Made by a program: the position numbers and the translations under genes
Source: Hofstenia miamia
Lineage: Eukaryota; Xenacoelomorpha; Acoela
Assembly (NCBI GenBank): GCA_004352715.1
Contig: SCFE01000053.1
Location: 1,424,530-1,488,529, forward strand
Length of the DNA stretch: 64,000 nucleotides
Direction: 5' to 3'
Part shown: positions 10,496 through 22,430 of the stretch, piece after piece
How the letters are laid out: each line of letters begins with the position of its first letter
Numbering within the stretch: position 1 is the stretch's first letter
The notes under the pieces: model-generated
Told to the model about the DNA's origin: nothing
Seen by the model: only the letters and a program-made list of their open reading frames with translations
Databases searched by the model: none

Positions 10496-11653
10496 ATATA
10501 TATATATTCCTACATTAACTATGGTAAATAAACATTAGAAATATACTTAATACAAAAATATCTGTCAAAATTAACAATGTTTATGCTTAATAGAACTTTT
10601 TTGTCAAATTATATATAAACCGCCTCTGGTTTCACAGAAATAATTTTTTAAGAAAATTTATTAGAAGTGGGCAGAAGAATTTGAACATTTATTTTAATTC
10701 TTTTAATAAAAATATTTCAGCATGTCAGTGAAGACAAAACATGCAAAGAGGAGCTTCCCAAAATGCAATAAAACAATAAATACTGAGAAATATTTTATTA
10801 AAATTAATTTTTCTAAAAAAAGCACTCTTTTGTAAACATAAAATTAAATCTAAGAGAAAATTACGCCGTGTGTTAAAGCAATTAATAAATCTTTCTGACA
10901 GTCAACAATGCACAAAAGATATGCATATATCCATAACAGAAAAGACTTAAGTAGAGTACACAATTGAAGATTAACCGGTTGATAGAAGCGTAAATCCGCA
11001 TTATAAAATTATTAACAGCGTTGCCACTCAGTGTCAGAACTGTAAGCAACTATCAAACTCACCATAGGCTAAACAATTCAATTTCCTGCGTCAAATATAA
11101 CAGACAAAGAAGTAATCAAATATCAAAAATATACAACCTGCTAACAAATAATACGCAATATAACATAAATCATGATGATTTATAATTTACCATTTCTAAT
11201 TTTACAATTGGTTCAGAGAAGTTCATGTTAAATAATATTTATATTTTTTAAAAAAATTATGTTAAATTTCCCCACATTGTATAGACCCATAATTGAAGAC
11301 CTACAAAATATGGAATTTTGTAAAAAACCTCGAAGACAAATTTTTGGTTGAAAAAAGCTCATCATCTCTTCTTAATGGCATAGAGGCGTGGATAATCTAT
11401 GGTGAATATGGAATGGTGTACAATGTAACTGGCAGGTTATACAGGTTCGAATGGATTAGGCATTAAGCGATTTCATTATAAATTACTGTAAATAAAACGT
11501 TTACCGTCATTTCGCAGTGTTTGCAATTGATAAAATGATTTAGTAGATCGAACTCTGTGTATTTACGAAGTCTGAATGCTAAATTAATCTTTCGTCGAAA
11601 TTCGAATGCCAAAATTATGCAATACACATCTACATAGTTTTTCGAAATGTGAC

Positions 11654-11654
<1 letters not shown>
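10496..11654. other. AT-rich non-coding DNA
   Basis: It starts with a short TA repeat. Around 11378-11455 there is an A-box-like tggcatagagg and a ggttcgaatgg resembling a B box, but spacing and folding do not support a tRNA. No other feature seen. Confidence 0.45.

Positions 11655-11710
<56 letters not shown>
11655..11710. repeat. (AAT)n microsatellite, left flank of LINE copy 1
   Basis: About 18 AAT units running straight into LINE sequence. A second AAT repeat flanks the other end of the element (12995-13018), consistent with insertion inside one microsatellite. Confidence 0.95.
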
Positions 11711-11712
<2 letters not shown>

Positions 11713-12100
11713 TAGACAGGGAGACAAGGAAGATACTAGCAGCAGAGAGAGCATTCAACCTCAATGGAGATGTAGATAGGCTGTACATGGCAAGGCATAA
11801 GGGAGGTAAAGGGCTGCTAAGTGTGGAGGAGATTGTAGAAGCAGAAGCACTAGGGCTAAAGGAATATGTAGAAGAGCAACCTAAGGGGTCCCTACTAGAG
11901 GTCACTAAGGAGTTAAAGAAGATAAGAACTGAGAGTGAAGGAAAGAAGATATACCAGAGTAGGATGGAATCAGAGAGACAAACAAGGTATAGGCAGAAGG
12001 CAATGCATGGAGAATACTGGAGGAACACAGAAAAGTGTGATAGAGAAGAGAGCAACAAGTGGTTAAAGAAGGCAGGACTGAAGAGAGAAACAGAAGCACT
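11711..12100 (+). pseudogene. LINE ORF fragment after the reverse transcriptase domain
   Basis: This frame encodes LDRETRKILAAERAFN, then a DVDRLYMARHKGGKGL motif and SVEEIVEAEALGLKEY. That order is typical of the region just after the reverse transcriptase in LINEs with a restriction-enzyme-like endonuclease, where the usual form is ADVDRLYLPR..GGRGL. It continues to EESNKWLKKAGLKRETEA and stops at the gap; the same string in the other copy leads into the zinc-knuckle and endonuclease region. There is no start codon, as the frame simply emerges from the AAT repeat, so it is not expected to make a functional product. Confidence 0.8.
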
Positions 12101-12904
12101 NNNNNNNNNNNNNNNNNNNNNNNNNNNNNNNNNNNNNNNNNNNNNNNNNNNNNNNNNNNNNNNNNNNNNNNNNNNNNNNNNNNNNNNNNNNNNNNNNNNN
12201 NNNNNNNNNNNNNNNNNNNNNNNNNNNNNNNNNNNNNNNNNNNNNNNNNNNNNNNNNNNNNNNNNNNNNNNNNNNNNNNNNNNNNNNNNNNNNNNNNNNN
12301 NNNNNNNNNNNNNNNNNNNNNNNNNNNNNNNNNNNNNNNNNNNNNNNNNNNNNNNNNNNNNNNNNNNNNNNNNNNNNNNNNNNNNNNNNNNNNNNNNNNN
12401 NNNNNNNNNNNNNNNNNNNNNNNNNNNNNNNNNNNNNNNNNNNNNNNNNNNNNNNNNNNNNNNNNNNNNNNNNNNNNNNNNNNNNNNNNNNNNNNNNNNN
12501 NNNNNNNNNNNNNNNNNNNNNNNNNNNNNNNNNNNNNNNNNNNNNNNNNNNNNNNNNNNNNNNNNNNNNNNNNNNNNNNNNNNNNNNNNNNNNNNNNNNN
12601 NNNNNNNNNNNNNNNNNNNNNNNNNNNNNNNNNNNNNNNNNNNNNNNNNNNNNNNNNNNNNNNNNNNNNNNNNNNNNNNNNNNNNNNNNNNNNNNNNNNN
12701 NNNNNNNNNNNNNNNNNNNNNNNNNNNNNNNNNNNNNNNNNNNNNNNNNNNNNNNNNNNNNNNNNNNNNNNNNNNNNNNNNNNNNNNNNNNNNNNNNNNN
12801 NNNNNNNNNNNNNNNNNNNNNNNNNNNNNNNNNNNNNNNNNNNNNNNNNNNNNNNNNNNNNNNNNNNNNNNNNNNNNNNNNNNNNNNNNNNNNNNNNNNN
12901 NNNN
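12101..12904. other. assembly gap inside LINE copy 1, 804 N
   Basis: Both edges match the other LINE copy (39390 and 39993), so the gap should hold the zinc knuckle and endonuclease region, about 600 bp if intact. Confidence 1.
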
Positions 12905-12994
12905 AGGCAGCATTGTTAGGAACAGCTACGGTCCTGAGGAAAGCTCTCAGACTCCCCGAGATGAGAGGGATACCAGCATGAAGCTGTGAGATGC

Positions 12995-13018
12995 AATAAT
13001 AATAATAATAATAATAAT
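12995..13018. repeat. (AAT)n microsatellite, right flank of LINE copy 1
   Basis: Eight AAT units directly after the element's 3' end. Confidence 0.95.
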
Positions 13019-14881
13019 TTAATTCCTGTATCAAATACATGATAAAAGGGAAGTGCTCAACCTTACGATAATATGCCAACCTAGAGCAGTGGGGGAGACG
13101 GGGGAGAGGGGGATTTGGGGGGCATGAAGGGCTTAAGGCTTCCGCTTTTTGAAACACAAATGCTTGCCTGTAATGCTATTATAGCACTTTATCTGTGTTT
13201 TAATCTCGTTCTATTTTTTTCAATAGTACCCCTAATTTGTAGAGAGCGTGATACCACTGACTTAAAAATTATAATAGAAAGTAAACAACAAAATATTTCA
13301 CTGAAGCGTATTCTTCAGGTTCTTGTAAGAAAACACGTCATGGCACAAATTATATTATAACTTGTGTGATAATTCCAATACAGATTGTGAAATAAGTTTA
13401 AAATAAGCTTTCAAAAAAAATTTGCGCATTACATATATATTTTCCAGTGAAATTTGTTGAGGTATTTGTTTAATATTTCAGAATAATTATCCCTGGTACG
13501 TATAAAAATTGAAAGAACAAAATTTCAAATACATTTGGTTTTAAAAAATTTCGTGAGACTGCGTCCGTTACTTGGAATTAATTGCACAGAAATTAATAAA
13601 TCGATGAGCGAGTAATAAATCATAGACAGCGAATAAAGATTGTATACATGATTTTATTATGATAGAGTAATGCGTTTCCTCTGGTTACTCCACTAGCATA
13701 TTTCTTAACCATGAAGACATGCTTCAGATTTCCTAAAAGTACCTCTAGTTTGCTGAGATTTCATGAATTTTCATGAATGGCATTGAATCAGAGTAAAAGT
13801 AAAAAAGAATAAATATTGCAGCATATTTAGTGGTAACCCTGTTGTGGGATCTTTTGCAAGTTTTTGCTTTTATAATCTACACTATCCAACGATTTAGTAC
13901 TACTAGCTAATTATGATAACTAAAGGGATTCCGTGTCACATTTTATGCTTGAGGATGCTGTCGTAGATGAAATCATTGGAGATCAAAACGACACAATAGC
14001 AGTGTCTTGGCAATCAAGATGATGACAAAAGTTCGACTGCTATCAATGATGACTTAGAGGAGGATTCGATTGTCATGTACGTGATCTAACACTGACTACA
14101 GCAAACGAGTCATAATGTTGGAAAAACTTGACGTGATAGTCATTATACAAAATTTTATTAAAAAAATATTCAATGAGCTGTTTATGTAGCAGTCAAATTG
14201 CTGACAACTAGGTCATGACAACCAAATATATTACGTTCTATAAAAACTTGAATTTGAACTGGTTTTATGACTTGTTTCCATGCACAGACACCTCGCTTTC
14301 TGTTAATCAAATTATGATACTGGTGTCTGTTATTCTTAGCATTGCTGTAAATCTACTATCAACAAAATAAGACATTTCTTTTACGATCGTACAGAAAATG
14401 CTGTTTAGCATCTGTTCAAGGCCTGTACATATTGAACATCCTGTTCTAAATTGCAGATTTGACAAGCAGCTCATTTCAATTTAAATGTGTTTGCAAAATT
14501 AATGTATCAATGTGTTTCAAAATTTCGCTGGTTTAGTAAAAGCTACCTGGTTGCTGGACTCCTTTTTTTCTCACATATCAGTCATGGACACTTTTGGTGC
14601 AAAATATTAAAATGAATTTTAAAGATTCCCTTAGCATGAAACTTATAGTTGGAGTTCAAAGGAACACAGCTGAAGAATACTCGAAGGGTTAGCCTTGGTA
14701 TATATTGAGCAAGAATCTGAATTTTGCATATTTAAGATAATTCTTTCAATAAAATTTCTTAGAGTTAGTATAAAGTAATGGAACAGTTCAAAAACGTCAG
14801 GAAAATAATCACTTAGTAGGAAGTATTGTAGTCTATTGGATTTATGTGATTCATGAAGAAAACGCGATTAAATTTCACATA
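13019..14881. other. AT-rich non-coding DNA
   Basis: A G-rich patch lies at 13090-13130 (gggggagacgggggagaggg). Otherwise no exon, RNA gene or transposon is recognised. Confidence 0.45.
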
Positions 14882-15150
14882 CATAAAAGCAGAGCTGCGT
14901 TTAGGATTTTTGAAACGGGGGGGGGGGCTGACATCAATTTTTACAGAAAAAATTCTTAAACAAAAAGTTTTTTGAACAAAAGTAAATTTACACAAAATGC
15001 AATGGTGTGTTTTTAGCAGCAAATAGATTGAGGACATCTTGAATCATAGTGAACTATTTTCAATTTTGAGGAACAGAACATTTTAATTAAGTGTTCGCAG
15101 CTGGCTCCAAAAGGGTGGCGGTCACCCCTAAACACGCCACTGCTTAAAAG
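14882..15150 (+). mobile_element. hAT-like MITE, family member A
   Basis: The element spans 14890-15142 (253 bp). It is flanked by cataaaag (14882-14889) and cttaaaag (15143-15150), an 8 bp target duplication with one mismatch, as expected for hAT transposons. The left end reads cagagctgcgtttagg and the right end, reverse-complemented, cagtggcgtgtttagg. A second member at 49501-49753 (opposite orientation) has exactly the same length and high identity throughout, for example acacaaaatgcaatggtgtg. A run of about 12 G lies near the left end. There is no coding capacity, so it would need a transposase supplied in trans. Confidence 0.85.
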
Positions 15151-17573
15151 TATAAAGTTTTACACATATAAATAGGCACAACCGAGTAAAAACAAAAACA
15201 CAAAGGTTAATTCTGGTCTAAACATATGGTCACAGTAAATTTGTGTAAAGTTGATTTTTAAATTAACCTAAAACGTCACTAAAATAATTCAACCTTGATT
15301 GAATTGTCAATTGAAGCTGGCAATTTATAAACATCTAGACATTTCTCGTAAAATATAACGCCTATTCTTAAAATAAACAACTGACTCATCCTTTGAACTG
15401 TACACTTTCATATAAACAAAGCGTATTAATTTTACAAAATAGTGTATTAGTTAGACCTAGACACTTGTCTGCATAATATTGAAACAACGATTTTGGTGAG
15501 AATTGAACTCAGATCAAGGATGCCAACAAAATAACAGAATTCCATCAATTGATTGTAATAAATTGTCAAAAATTAACGATTGCAATTAGTAGTAAATTTT
15601 TAGCCTAAAACTTTGTGTTTGCCATTAATGATAGCTTCCAAAAAAGAATTGGTTGCAATTACAGGTAATATTTAGGTTTGATATATCCCTGATTTAGATC
15701 TTTGAACATGCTCATCCTATAATTGTATCCCCATCAGCACTTCTTCCTAAAATTTATCAAGCTCGACATAAACTCTATTATTTAAGTCATCCATAAACCA
15801 TTGAAAATTAGCTTGGTGACAGGCATACATTCTATATAATATTACTTAACAATATTACTGCACACCTTGATATTTTAAAAGACAAACATAATTGTGAAGT
15901 TTGCCACTAGTAACATTAATCTAAGGACTGTGTTGCTCTTTTAACTTTAAAATGCGATGTACTTGAGGTGAAGGTTTACATTAACTTTTTCCTAATTGAC
16001 TATTAATAGGTCGAAGCAGCACTCGTATCCAAATGCTTTACATCCATTAATTTATAATAATGTGATGAATATAAAAGAGAGAAACAGGAGTACATGCCAC
16101 CCATTACGCATTTTAATTAAATTATTTTTAAACAAATTGCGATTCCCAAAATAATCGTTTGAAATATAATTAATGTTTCAGTTACATGGAGAGGAGAAAA
16201 GAGTTGAGATATTCAGAGCTACATCATAGAATTTAAGTGTCAAAAGTAATGCCTGACAGAACTTATCCCTCAAATTGCGAGCATCCTTTGAATGGAATCT
16301 AGGTCAGTATTGAGATTGAAGTGAGCTGTGGTAGTGTGAGGTTCTTAAACTTTAAAAATATATAAAAGTTTTGTCAATAGGCAGTGATGGCCATATAAAT
16401 GATTGTGAATATTTATATCTATATTTTATTTAACCTATAATTTCGTTTATATTATTCCTATACATGGTTTCTATGTTTAAAATTTATTTCTATTATTTCG
16501 ATATTTTTCGATATATTTTCTGTAATAGGCTCTACTGAGTATGTACTAGGGTCCATGTGTATTCTGCTGCCTTAAAAAATATAGACTCAAAATGTTTACT
16601 TTTGAAACATCAACATATCGACATGCATCAATTCCGTATTACTGTAATAGATATTATACCTCTTTTATATTTTTCATATATATGATTATATATACATTAT
16701 TCAGGTTTATATATGTATGTTTATATGATCATAGCCTATATATTATTTATATATATATGGCCATCACTGCCCATAGGCCAGGAAATTGTAAAACCAGAGC
16801 CGTAAAATTTAAATAACCCATTTAAGTATAATTTCAGATATTGACAGTTTATCTGTAATACTTGATTTAATGAAAATCAATGCAAGAAGCCTAATGAAAC
16901 ACCTCGGTCTATTACTAATTTATGAAAAAATTTAATTAGAACCTTTCAGTTAATTGACATCGTTCGTAAGTATCCGTATAATATGTAAATCATGGATAAA
17001 TATGTAGAAATAGAGCATATATAACCAAATATAATATATGAGGCCACAACTCATGGACATGTATTTTGTATATGAGATTACATTTTAACCCTGGAAATCA
17101 ATTCAATGACTTACAAAGCGAGGGGAACATGATGAAAAAACTTTTTTATGAAATTAAAAAAAGCTGAGATATCGAAATGCTATTTGCCACTGAGTGTCCA
17201 CTTCCTCCTATCTGTCAGAATAGGTTTACGTACTCTGTGTTAAATTTTTATAAGTGGACGGACCACTGACATATTTCGATTGAGAAATAGAACATTCATT
17301 AACAGGCATGAATTTATGGATGTAATTAAATGTAACATAATATGCTTAATTAGTGCATTTAATATTAAGGTAAAATGTATGTACATGGATATATAAGCAT
17401 ATGCATATTGAATCAACGCGCTAGTAGAATATTTAAAAGAAACATTTTTTAATGCGAATGAAAATACCTGTCAGGAAGAATTGCGATTTTTTTGATGTGA
17501 GATTCAATTGAAAGCATTAAAAATATTGATTGGTCGGGATGTCACATTCTAATGCAATCAGACATTCTTTTAG
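15151..17573. other. AT-rich non-coding DNA
   Basis: I see no supported exon or transposon. Around 16380-16770 the sequence is TA-rich, and the phrase agtgatggccatata recurs inverted (tatatggccatcact) at about 16384 and 16755. These could be the ends of a roughly 390 bp inverted-repeat element. Confidence 0.4.
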
Positions 17574-17735
17574 AGAAAATTGACAGGTCATAGAATTGCA
17601 GTGTCTGCGGCGAAGATGAAAGACGGCAAAATCAATGGCGACAGTCGGAATCTGGATGGGACAACTAATAGTCAGATGACTAATTACTCAACAGTGTACT
17701 CCAAATCAATTATTGAACAAAAGACCTCTGCCTAA
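17574..17735 (+). CDS. candidate short exon or small ORF in a CpG-rich patch
   Basis: An open segment follows a possible acceptor (attcttttag) and contains an ATG at 17616 with purine at -3 (gcgaagATGA). The ATG frame encodes 39 residues beginning MKDGKINGDSRNLDG and stops at 17733-17735. Around the ATG there are about six CpG dinucleotides in 60 bases, against very few nearby. No homologue is recognised. It could be a 5' exon, a regulatory patch or chance. Confidence 0.2.
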   Translation, partial: RKLTGHRIAVSAAKMKDGKINGDSRNLDGTTNSQMTNYSTVYSKSIIEQKTSA

Positions 17736-18579
17736 ATGGGATACCACCCATTCAACCAAAAATAGAAATCTAACCTTTGCGCAGACGATTAAAAATATAT
17801 GACTTACTATGTTTAGTTACATTTTTACATTAATAAAACTTTACTTCCAAATTCAATTTGAGTATATTTTTAGGACATTTTTTAACAGTTGCCTTAAAAA
17901 CATTGGGGAAAATCTTGAATTTATATGAATACATTGATTGCAAGCAGATTTGGAAAAAGCCTGACCAGTCGGCGCCGGCCAACATCCGGACCAGACTTTG
18001 CTCTCTTCTGGCCAAACTTAAACAGACTAAAAGTTGCAAAATAATTGAAATAATTTATTTTAAGTAGAATAAAATTAGTTCTTTTAAATATATATTCGCT
18101 TTGTCAAAATTTATTTTATATACATTTTTAAGTTCTTATGCTTTTTGTGCGCAATTTTTAACAAAGTTTACATACATTTTTTAAGTTTTAATAGTAACAA
18201 TGCGCCAACCAAAAATAAAATTTAAAAATTTTTTAGATTTGATAGGCCTACAGGCTGCCCAACAAATACTTATGCAGCAGGCTAAGGCCTGACCACATTG
18301 CTCTTTAGTACTGACATTCATTAAAATTAATGATACCAAGTATATAAGAAATAATGTTGTTTTTTTCGAATCTAAAGCCGAACTTTGAAATGAAAGTAAC
18401 ATGTATGTATAGAAAGTTCAACATACATTCGCAAATATAGAAACATTGGTCCTTTCCATTTTAGTTTGTTTTATAGCAGTTATGAACGAATATAAGGGTA
18501 GCGGTTACAGATATACTATTGAATTTTTGCACCAGGAGACATTCTTTTTTATGAATTTAAATTTCAGATGATTTTTAAT
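17736..18579. other. AT-rich non-coding DNA with a GC-rich patch
   Basis: At about 17940-18030 a GC-richer stretch (cggcgccggccaacatccgg) is open on both strands for about 69 codons. It may be a transposon fragment, but I recognise no family. The rest is featureless. Confidence 0.4.
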
Positions 18580-18581
18580 TA

Positions 18582-18614
<33 letters not shown>

Positions 18615-19120
18615 NNNNNNNNNNNNNNNNNNNNNNNNNNNNNNNNNNNNNNNNNNNNNNNNNNNNNNNNNNNNNNNNNNNNNNNNNNNNNNNNNNNNNN
18701 NNNNNNNNNNNNNNNNNNNNNNNNNNNNNNNNNNNNNNNNNNNNNNNNNNNNNNNNNNNNNNNNNNNNNNNNNNNNNNNNNNNNNNNNNNNNNNNNNNNN
18801 NNNNNNNNNNNNNNNNNNNNNNNNNNNNNNNNNNNNNNNNNNNNNNNNNNNNNNNNNNNNNNNNNNNNNNNNNNNNNNNNNNNNNNNNNNNNNNNNNNNN
18901 NNNNNNNNNNNNNNNNNNNNNNNNNNNNNNNNNNNNNNNNNNNNNNNNNNNNNNNNNNNNNNNNNNNNNNNNNNNNNNNNNNNNNNNNNNNNNNNNNNNN
19001 NNNNNNNNNNNNNNNNNNNNNNNNNNNNNNNNNNNNNNNNNNNNNNNNNNNNNNNNNNNNNNNNNNNNNNNNNNNNNNNNNNNNNNNNNNNNNNNNNNNN
19101 NATATATATATATATATATT
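18580..19120. repeat. (TA)n microsatellite around an assembly gap (18615-19101)
   Basis: A TA repeat on both sides of 487 N; the gap probably reflects the repeat itself. Confidence 0.9.
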
Positions 19121-20327
19121 CTTTGTTCCATGCCCCTGTCTAGGGACAGATTACATTTTTTTCTTTGATATTCATTACATGCAAAATATAACAGTAAAAT
19201 TAAATATTGTGTAAAACGTTTAGTATTTTTTTAATTTTTGTTATAATTCACCTAAAAGTTTTAAAAATATGAGGACTGTAATTTCGCATAAATCCCATTA
19301 AATTTATGGAATTTATACACAATAAAAATGTAGACATAATATGAACCTATGTAGAATTAATTAGAATGGACAAAATTTACATACAAGCCAAATCGGCTAA
19401 ATAATGAAAACTTATACTCTACCAACTTTGGGTTAGATCAAAAAATCTTTGAAATATTTCTCTGATATATTCTGCGTAATTTCCGACGAGTTAAATATCA
19501 ACACTTTTGGAATATTATATTTAAAGTTTGTCTAAATAAAGATTTGCTTCTCTTATTAAATTAGGGAAACTAGTAAATCGAATTTGGCATTAATTGCATT
19601 TAAATTGAAATTAATCTTCATAACTTAACTTCTGATCATAATTGCTTTTCCGAATATTAGAAAATATAGATAGATACTAATTTATCGTTTTCAAAACTTA
19701 TAAACATAATTTATTAGCAAAAGAATTTAACGCTAGAATTAATAAAATGGGCCATCTGGTAATAGCAAGGCCAATAAAGCAGGGAATGCGATGGAGTAAT
19801 AGCCTATAAAATTCGAAAATATTAAAAATAGCAGTGCTTATGAACGAAGCAGTCACTAAATTAATTTTATATATTACAAGGAAAAATCAATAATTCATTA
19901 TAAACCCAAAAGCATCTGTCACATTCTTGCCTTACATCAACTTTAGCTGGAAAACTGATTTTATATTTAAGACGCTTTAACAAAAAACATGGTTTTAAAT
20001 TGCGTTCTTAGATAAACTTCCCAGTTCAGTCTGAATATCAACTTTGGACAAAATATTTACACAATGAATAATGAGTGCGGAAAATATTTGGTTACAAAGT
20101 GAAATCAAGTCAGAAAGGCATGCACTCGAGCAGGGATGCCTTTATAACTAATTATCAAGGCGTCCATGACTCGATTTGGAAGAAAAAAAGTGAAAAATAT
20201 TTTGAAGTGGCATTTTAAATAGTGCATATTTGTGCTGCAATCCCATAGAACAATTAAAAATCTAGATAATAAAACTATTCATGTATTTAGATATCATCTT
20301 GATCATCTTGGTTTTCAAATATTTCTT
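19121..20327. other. AT-rich non-coding DNA
   Basis: Nothing recognisable. Confidence 0.5.
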
Positions 20328-21370
20328 AATAATAATAATAATAATAATANNNNNNNNNNNNNNNNNNNNNNNNNNNNNNNNNNNNNNNNNNNNNNNNNNN
20401 NNNNNNNNNNNNNNNNNNNNNNNNNNNNNNNNNNNNNNNNNNNNNNNNNNNNNNNNNNNNNNNNNNNNNNNNNNNNNNNNNNNNNNNNNNNNNNNNNNNN
20501 NNNNNNNNNNNNNNNNNNNNNNNNNNNNNNNNNNNNNNNNNNNNNNNNNNNNNNNNNNNNNNNNNNNNNNNNNNNNNNNNNNNNNNNNNNNNNNNNNNNN
20601 NNNNNNNNNNNNNNNNNNNNNNNNNNNNNNNNNNNNNNNNNNNNNNNNNNNNNNNNNNNNNNNNNNNNNNNNNNNNNNNNNNNNNNNNNNNNNNNNNNNN
20701 NNNNNNNNNNNNNNNNNNNNNNNNNNNNNNNNNNNNNNNNNNNNNNNNNNNNNNNNNNNNNNNNNNNNNNNNNNNNNNNNNNNNNNNNNNNNNNNNNNNN
20801 NNNNNNNNNNNNNNNNNNNNNNNNNNNNNNNNNNNNNNNNNNNNNNNNNNNNNNNNNNNNNNNNNNNNNNNNNNNNNNNNNNNNNNNNNNNNNNNNNNNN
20901 NNNNNNNNNNNNNNNNNNNNNNNNNNNNNNNNNNNNNNNNNNNNNNNNNNNNNNNNNNNNNNNNNNNNNNNNNNNNNNNNNNNNNNNNNNNNNNNNNNNN
21001 NNNNNNNNNNNNNNNNNNNNNNNNNNNNNNNNNNNNNNNNNNNNNNNNNNNNNNNNNNNNNNNNNNNNNNNNNNNNNNNNNNNNNNNNNNNNNNNNNNNN
21101 NNNNNNNNNNNNNNNNNNNNNNNNNNNNNNNNNNNNNNNNNNNNNNNNNNNNNNNNNNNNNNNNNNNNNNNNNNNNNNNNNNNNNNNNNNNNNNNNNNNN
21201 NNNNNNNNNNNNNNNNNNNNNNNNNNNNNNNNNNNNNNNNNNNNNNNNNNNNNNNNNNNNNNNNNNNNNNNNNNNNNNNNNNNNNNNNNNNNNNNNNNNN
21301 NNNNNNNNNNNNNNNNNNNNNNNNNNNNNNNNNNNNNNNNNNNNNNNNNTATATATATATATATATATAT
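20328..21370. repeat. AAT repeat, 1000-N gap, TA repeat
   Basis: AAT units at 20328-20349 run into exactly 1000 N (20350-21349), a placeholder length; TA units follow at 21350-21370. Because the LINE family here occupies AAT repeats, the gap could hide another copy, but nothing shows it. Confidence 0.95.
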
Positions 21371-22429
21371 AAGCGCTTGGAGCTGGGTACAGGTTGCAAA
21401 TAAATAATTAATATAATAATCTAAACTTGTTAATATTATTATTCAGATATAGATTAGTGCATGCATTAAAATAGAATGGCGCATATTTAAGTTACTTTCA
21501 ATATAAATGAGAAAAACATCTTTATCTTAACAATTCAAGTGAAATGTAATAGGCTATACAAACTTTATAAATTTTTCAATAACTTGAGCGCATTTAAATA
21601 ATGCGGTAGGCGGCTGAATAGCATTAACATTATTAAATGTTTGTTAACCTTGAGGAATAAATACTTAAATTGTAGCGCATTGCAATAATTTTTCCGTCTG
21701 CAATAAATAGCAACTTTGCTAATCAAAATGTACTTCAAACACTATGTAAATAATGATATCTTCAAAACAACACAACTTAGGCCTATTGAAAATATGACAT
21801 ATCTCTTCAATTCAGATGTGTGTATATCAAATGTATGGCGTTTTGTTTCACCGCCATTAACTCGAAGTTAAATTCCTAGTGAATGGCGGAGACATTTGAT
21901 GGGGATTGCCGGCCACAACCGCAATTTAAGAAATTGGGTACACTTGAGTGTATAAACGATTTTTAGATAAAGGACATTGTTTACAGTTAGCTGAACAATT
22001 ATTAATAGCTAATACATAATTTATTCGAAATAATGGAGTTACTTGTCCCACCCCCTCCTTTTCCCTTAAACTAAACCACATAACTAGAGTGAAATAATGT
22101 ATTCAACTAATTATTTATAATTTTCTTCTAAAATAAATGAAAAAAATTTACAAAATAGATTTTGCTACTTATTTAATTTTACCAATTATATTTTTTTCGA
22201 GGACAGAGTTAATTAAGTCTGCTTTTTTGCATTAAGTGGAATAATGATTTCATTCTGTGTTCAACTGTATCATACTGAATTCAGTCTGTATTTTTGTTTA
22301 TTTCCCCTGTATATTTTCCCTTCTAAAATTAAAAATTAGTGTCTAATAAAGCCTAAGTCTATAGTATAGGTCACGCTGGACTAGAATTTTATTAATAGTA
22401 ATAAGTCATACTGAATTTGATTTGGTCAA
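21371..22429. other. AT-rich DNA with a small CpG-rich open segment
   Basis: An ATG at 21883 opens 27 codons (MAETFDGDCRPQPQFKKLG...) to a stop at 21964-21966, with a GT donor-like site at 21938 (ttgg/gtacac). It lies in a patch with several CpGs and an inverted repeat ccgccatt/aatggcgg (about 21851 and 21882). It could be a first coding exon or chance. The rest is featureless. Confidence 0.3.
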
Positions 22430-22430
22430 T

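Larger units (their letters stand above)
11711..12994 (+). mobile_element. LINE with restriction-enzyme-like endonuclease, copy 1: 5'-truncated, gapped
   Basis: Same family as the element at 37684-40105. This copy begins downstream of the reverse transcriptase core and is interrupted by a gap at 12101-12904; the matching interval in the other copy is 602 bp. After the gap, 12905-12994 match its 3' end (aggcagcattgttagg to agctgtgagatgca). A short segment present in the other copy (ctgggaactggtgagt) is missing here. AAT repeats flank both ends, in the same orientation relative to the element as in the other copy. Truncation of the 5' end is usual for target-primed reverse transcription. Confidence 0.85.

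Noticed and set aside
11370-11460. Possible tRNA or SINE with A-box-like tggcatagagg and B-box-like ggttcgaatgg
   Set aside because: The boxes are too far apart, the B box is imperfect and no cloverleaf or acceptor stem could be drawn.
11649-12989. Long plus-strand open frame of 446 codons
   Set aside because: Most of it is the AAT repeat (poly-Asn) and the N gap. Only 11711-12100 and the short 3' tail carry LINE coding sequence.
11630-13157. Minus-strand frames of 364 and 427 codons around LINE copy 1
   Set aside because: They are antisense shadows of the LINE and the gap.
18505-21407. Frames of 190-390 codons spanning the N gaps
   Set aside because: They consist of N runs and TA or AAT microsatellite dipeptides.
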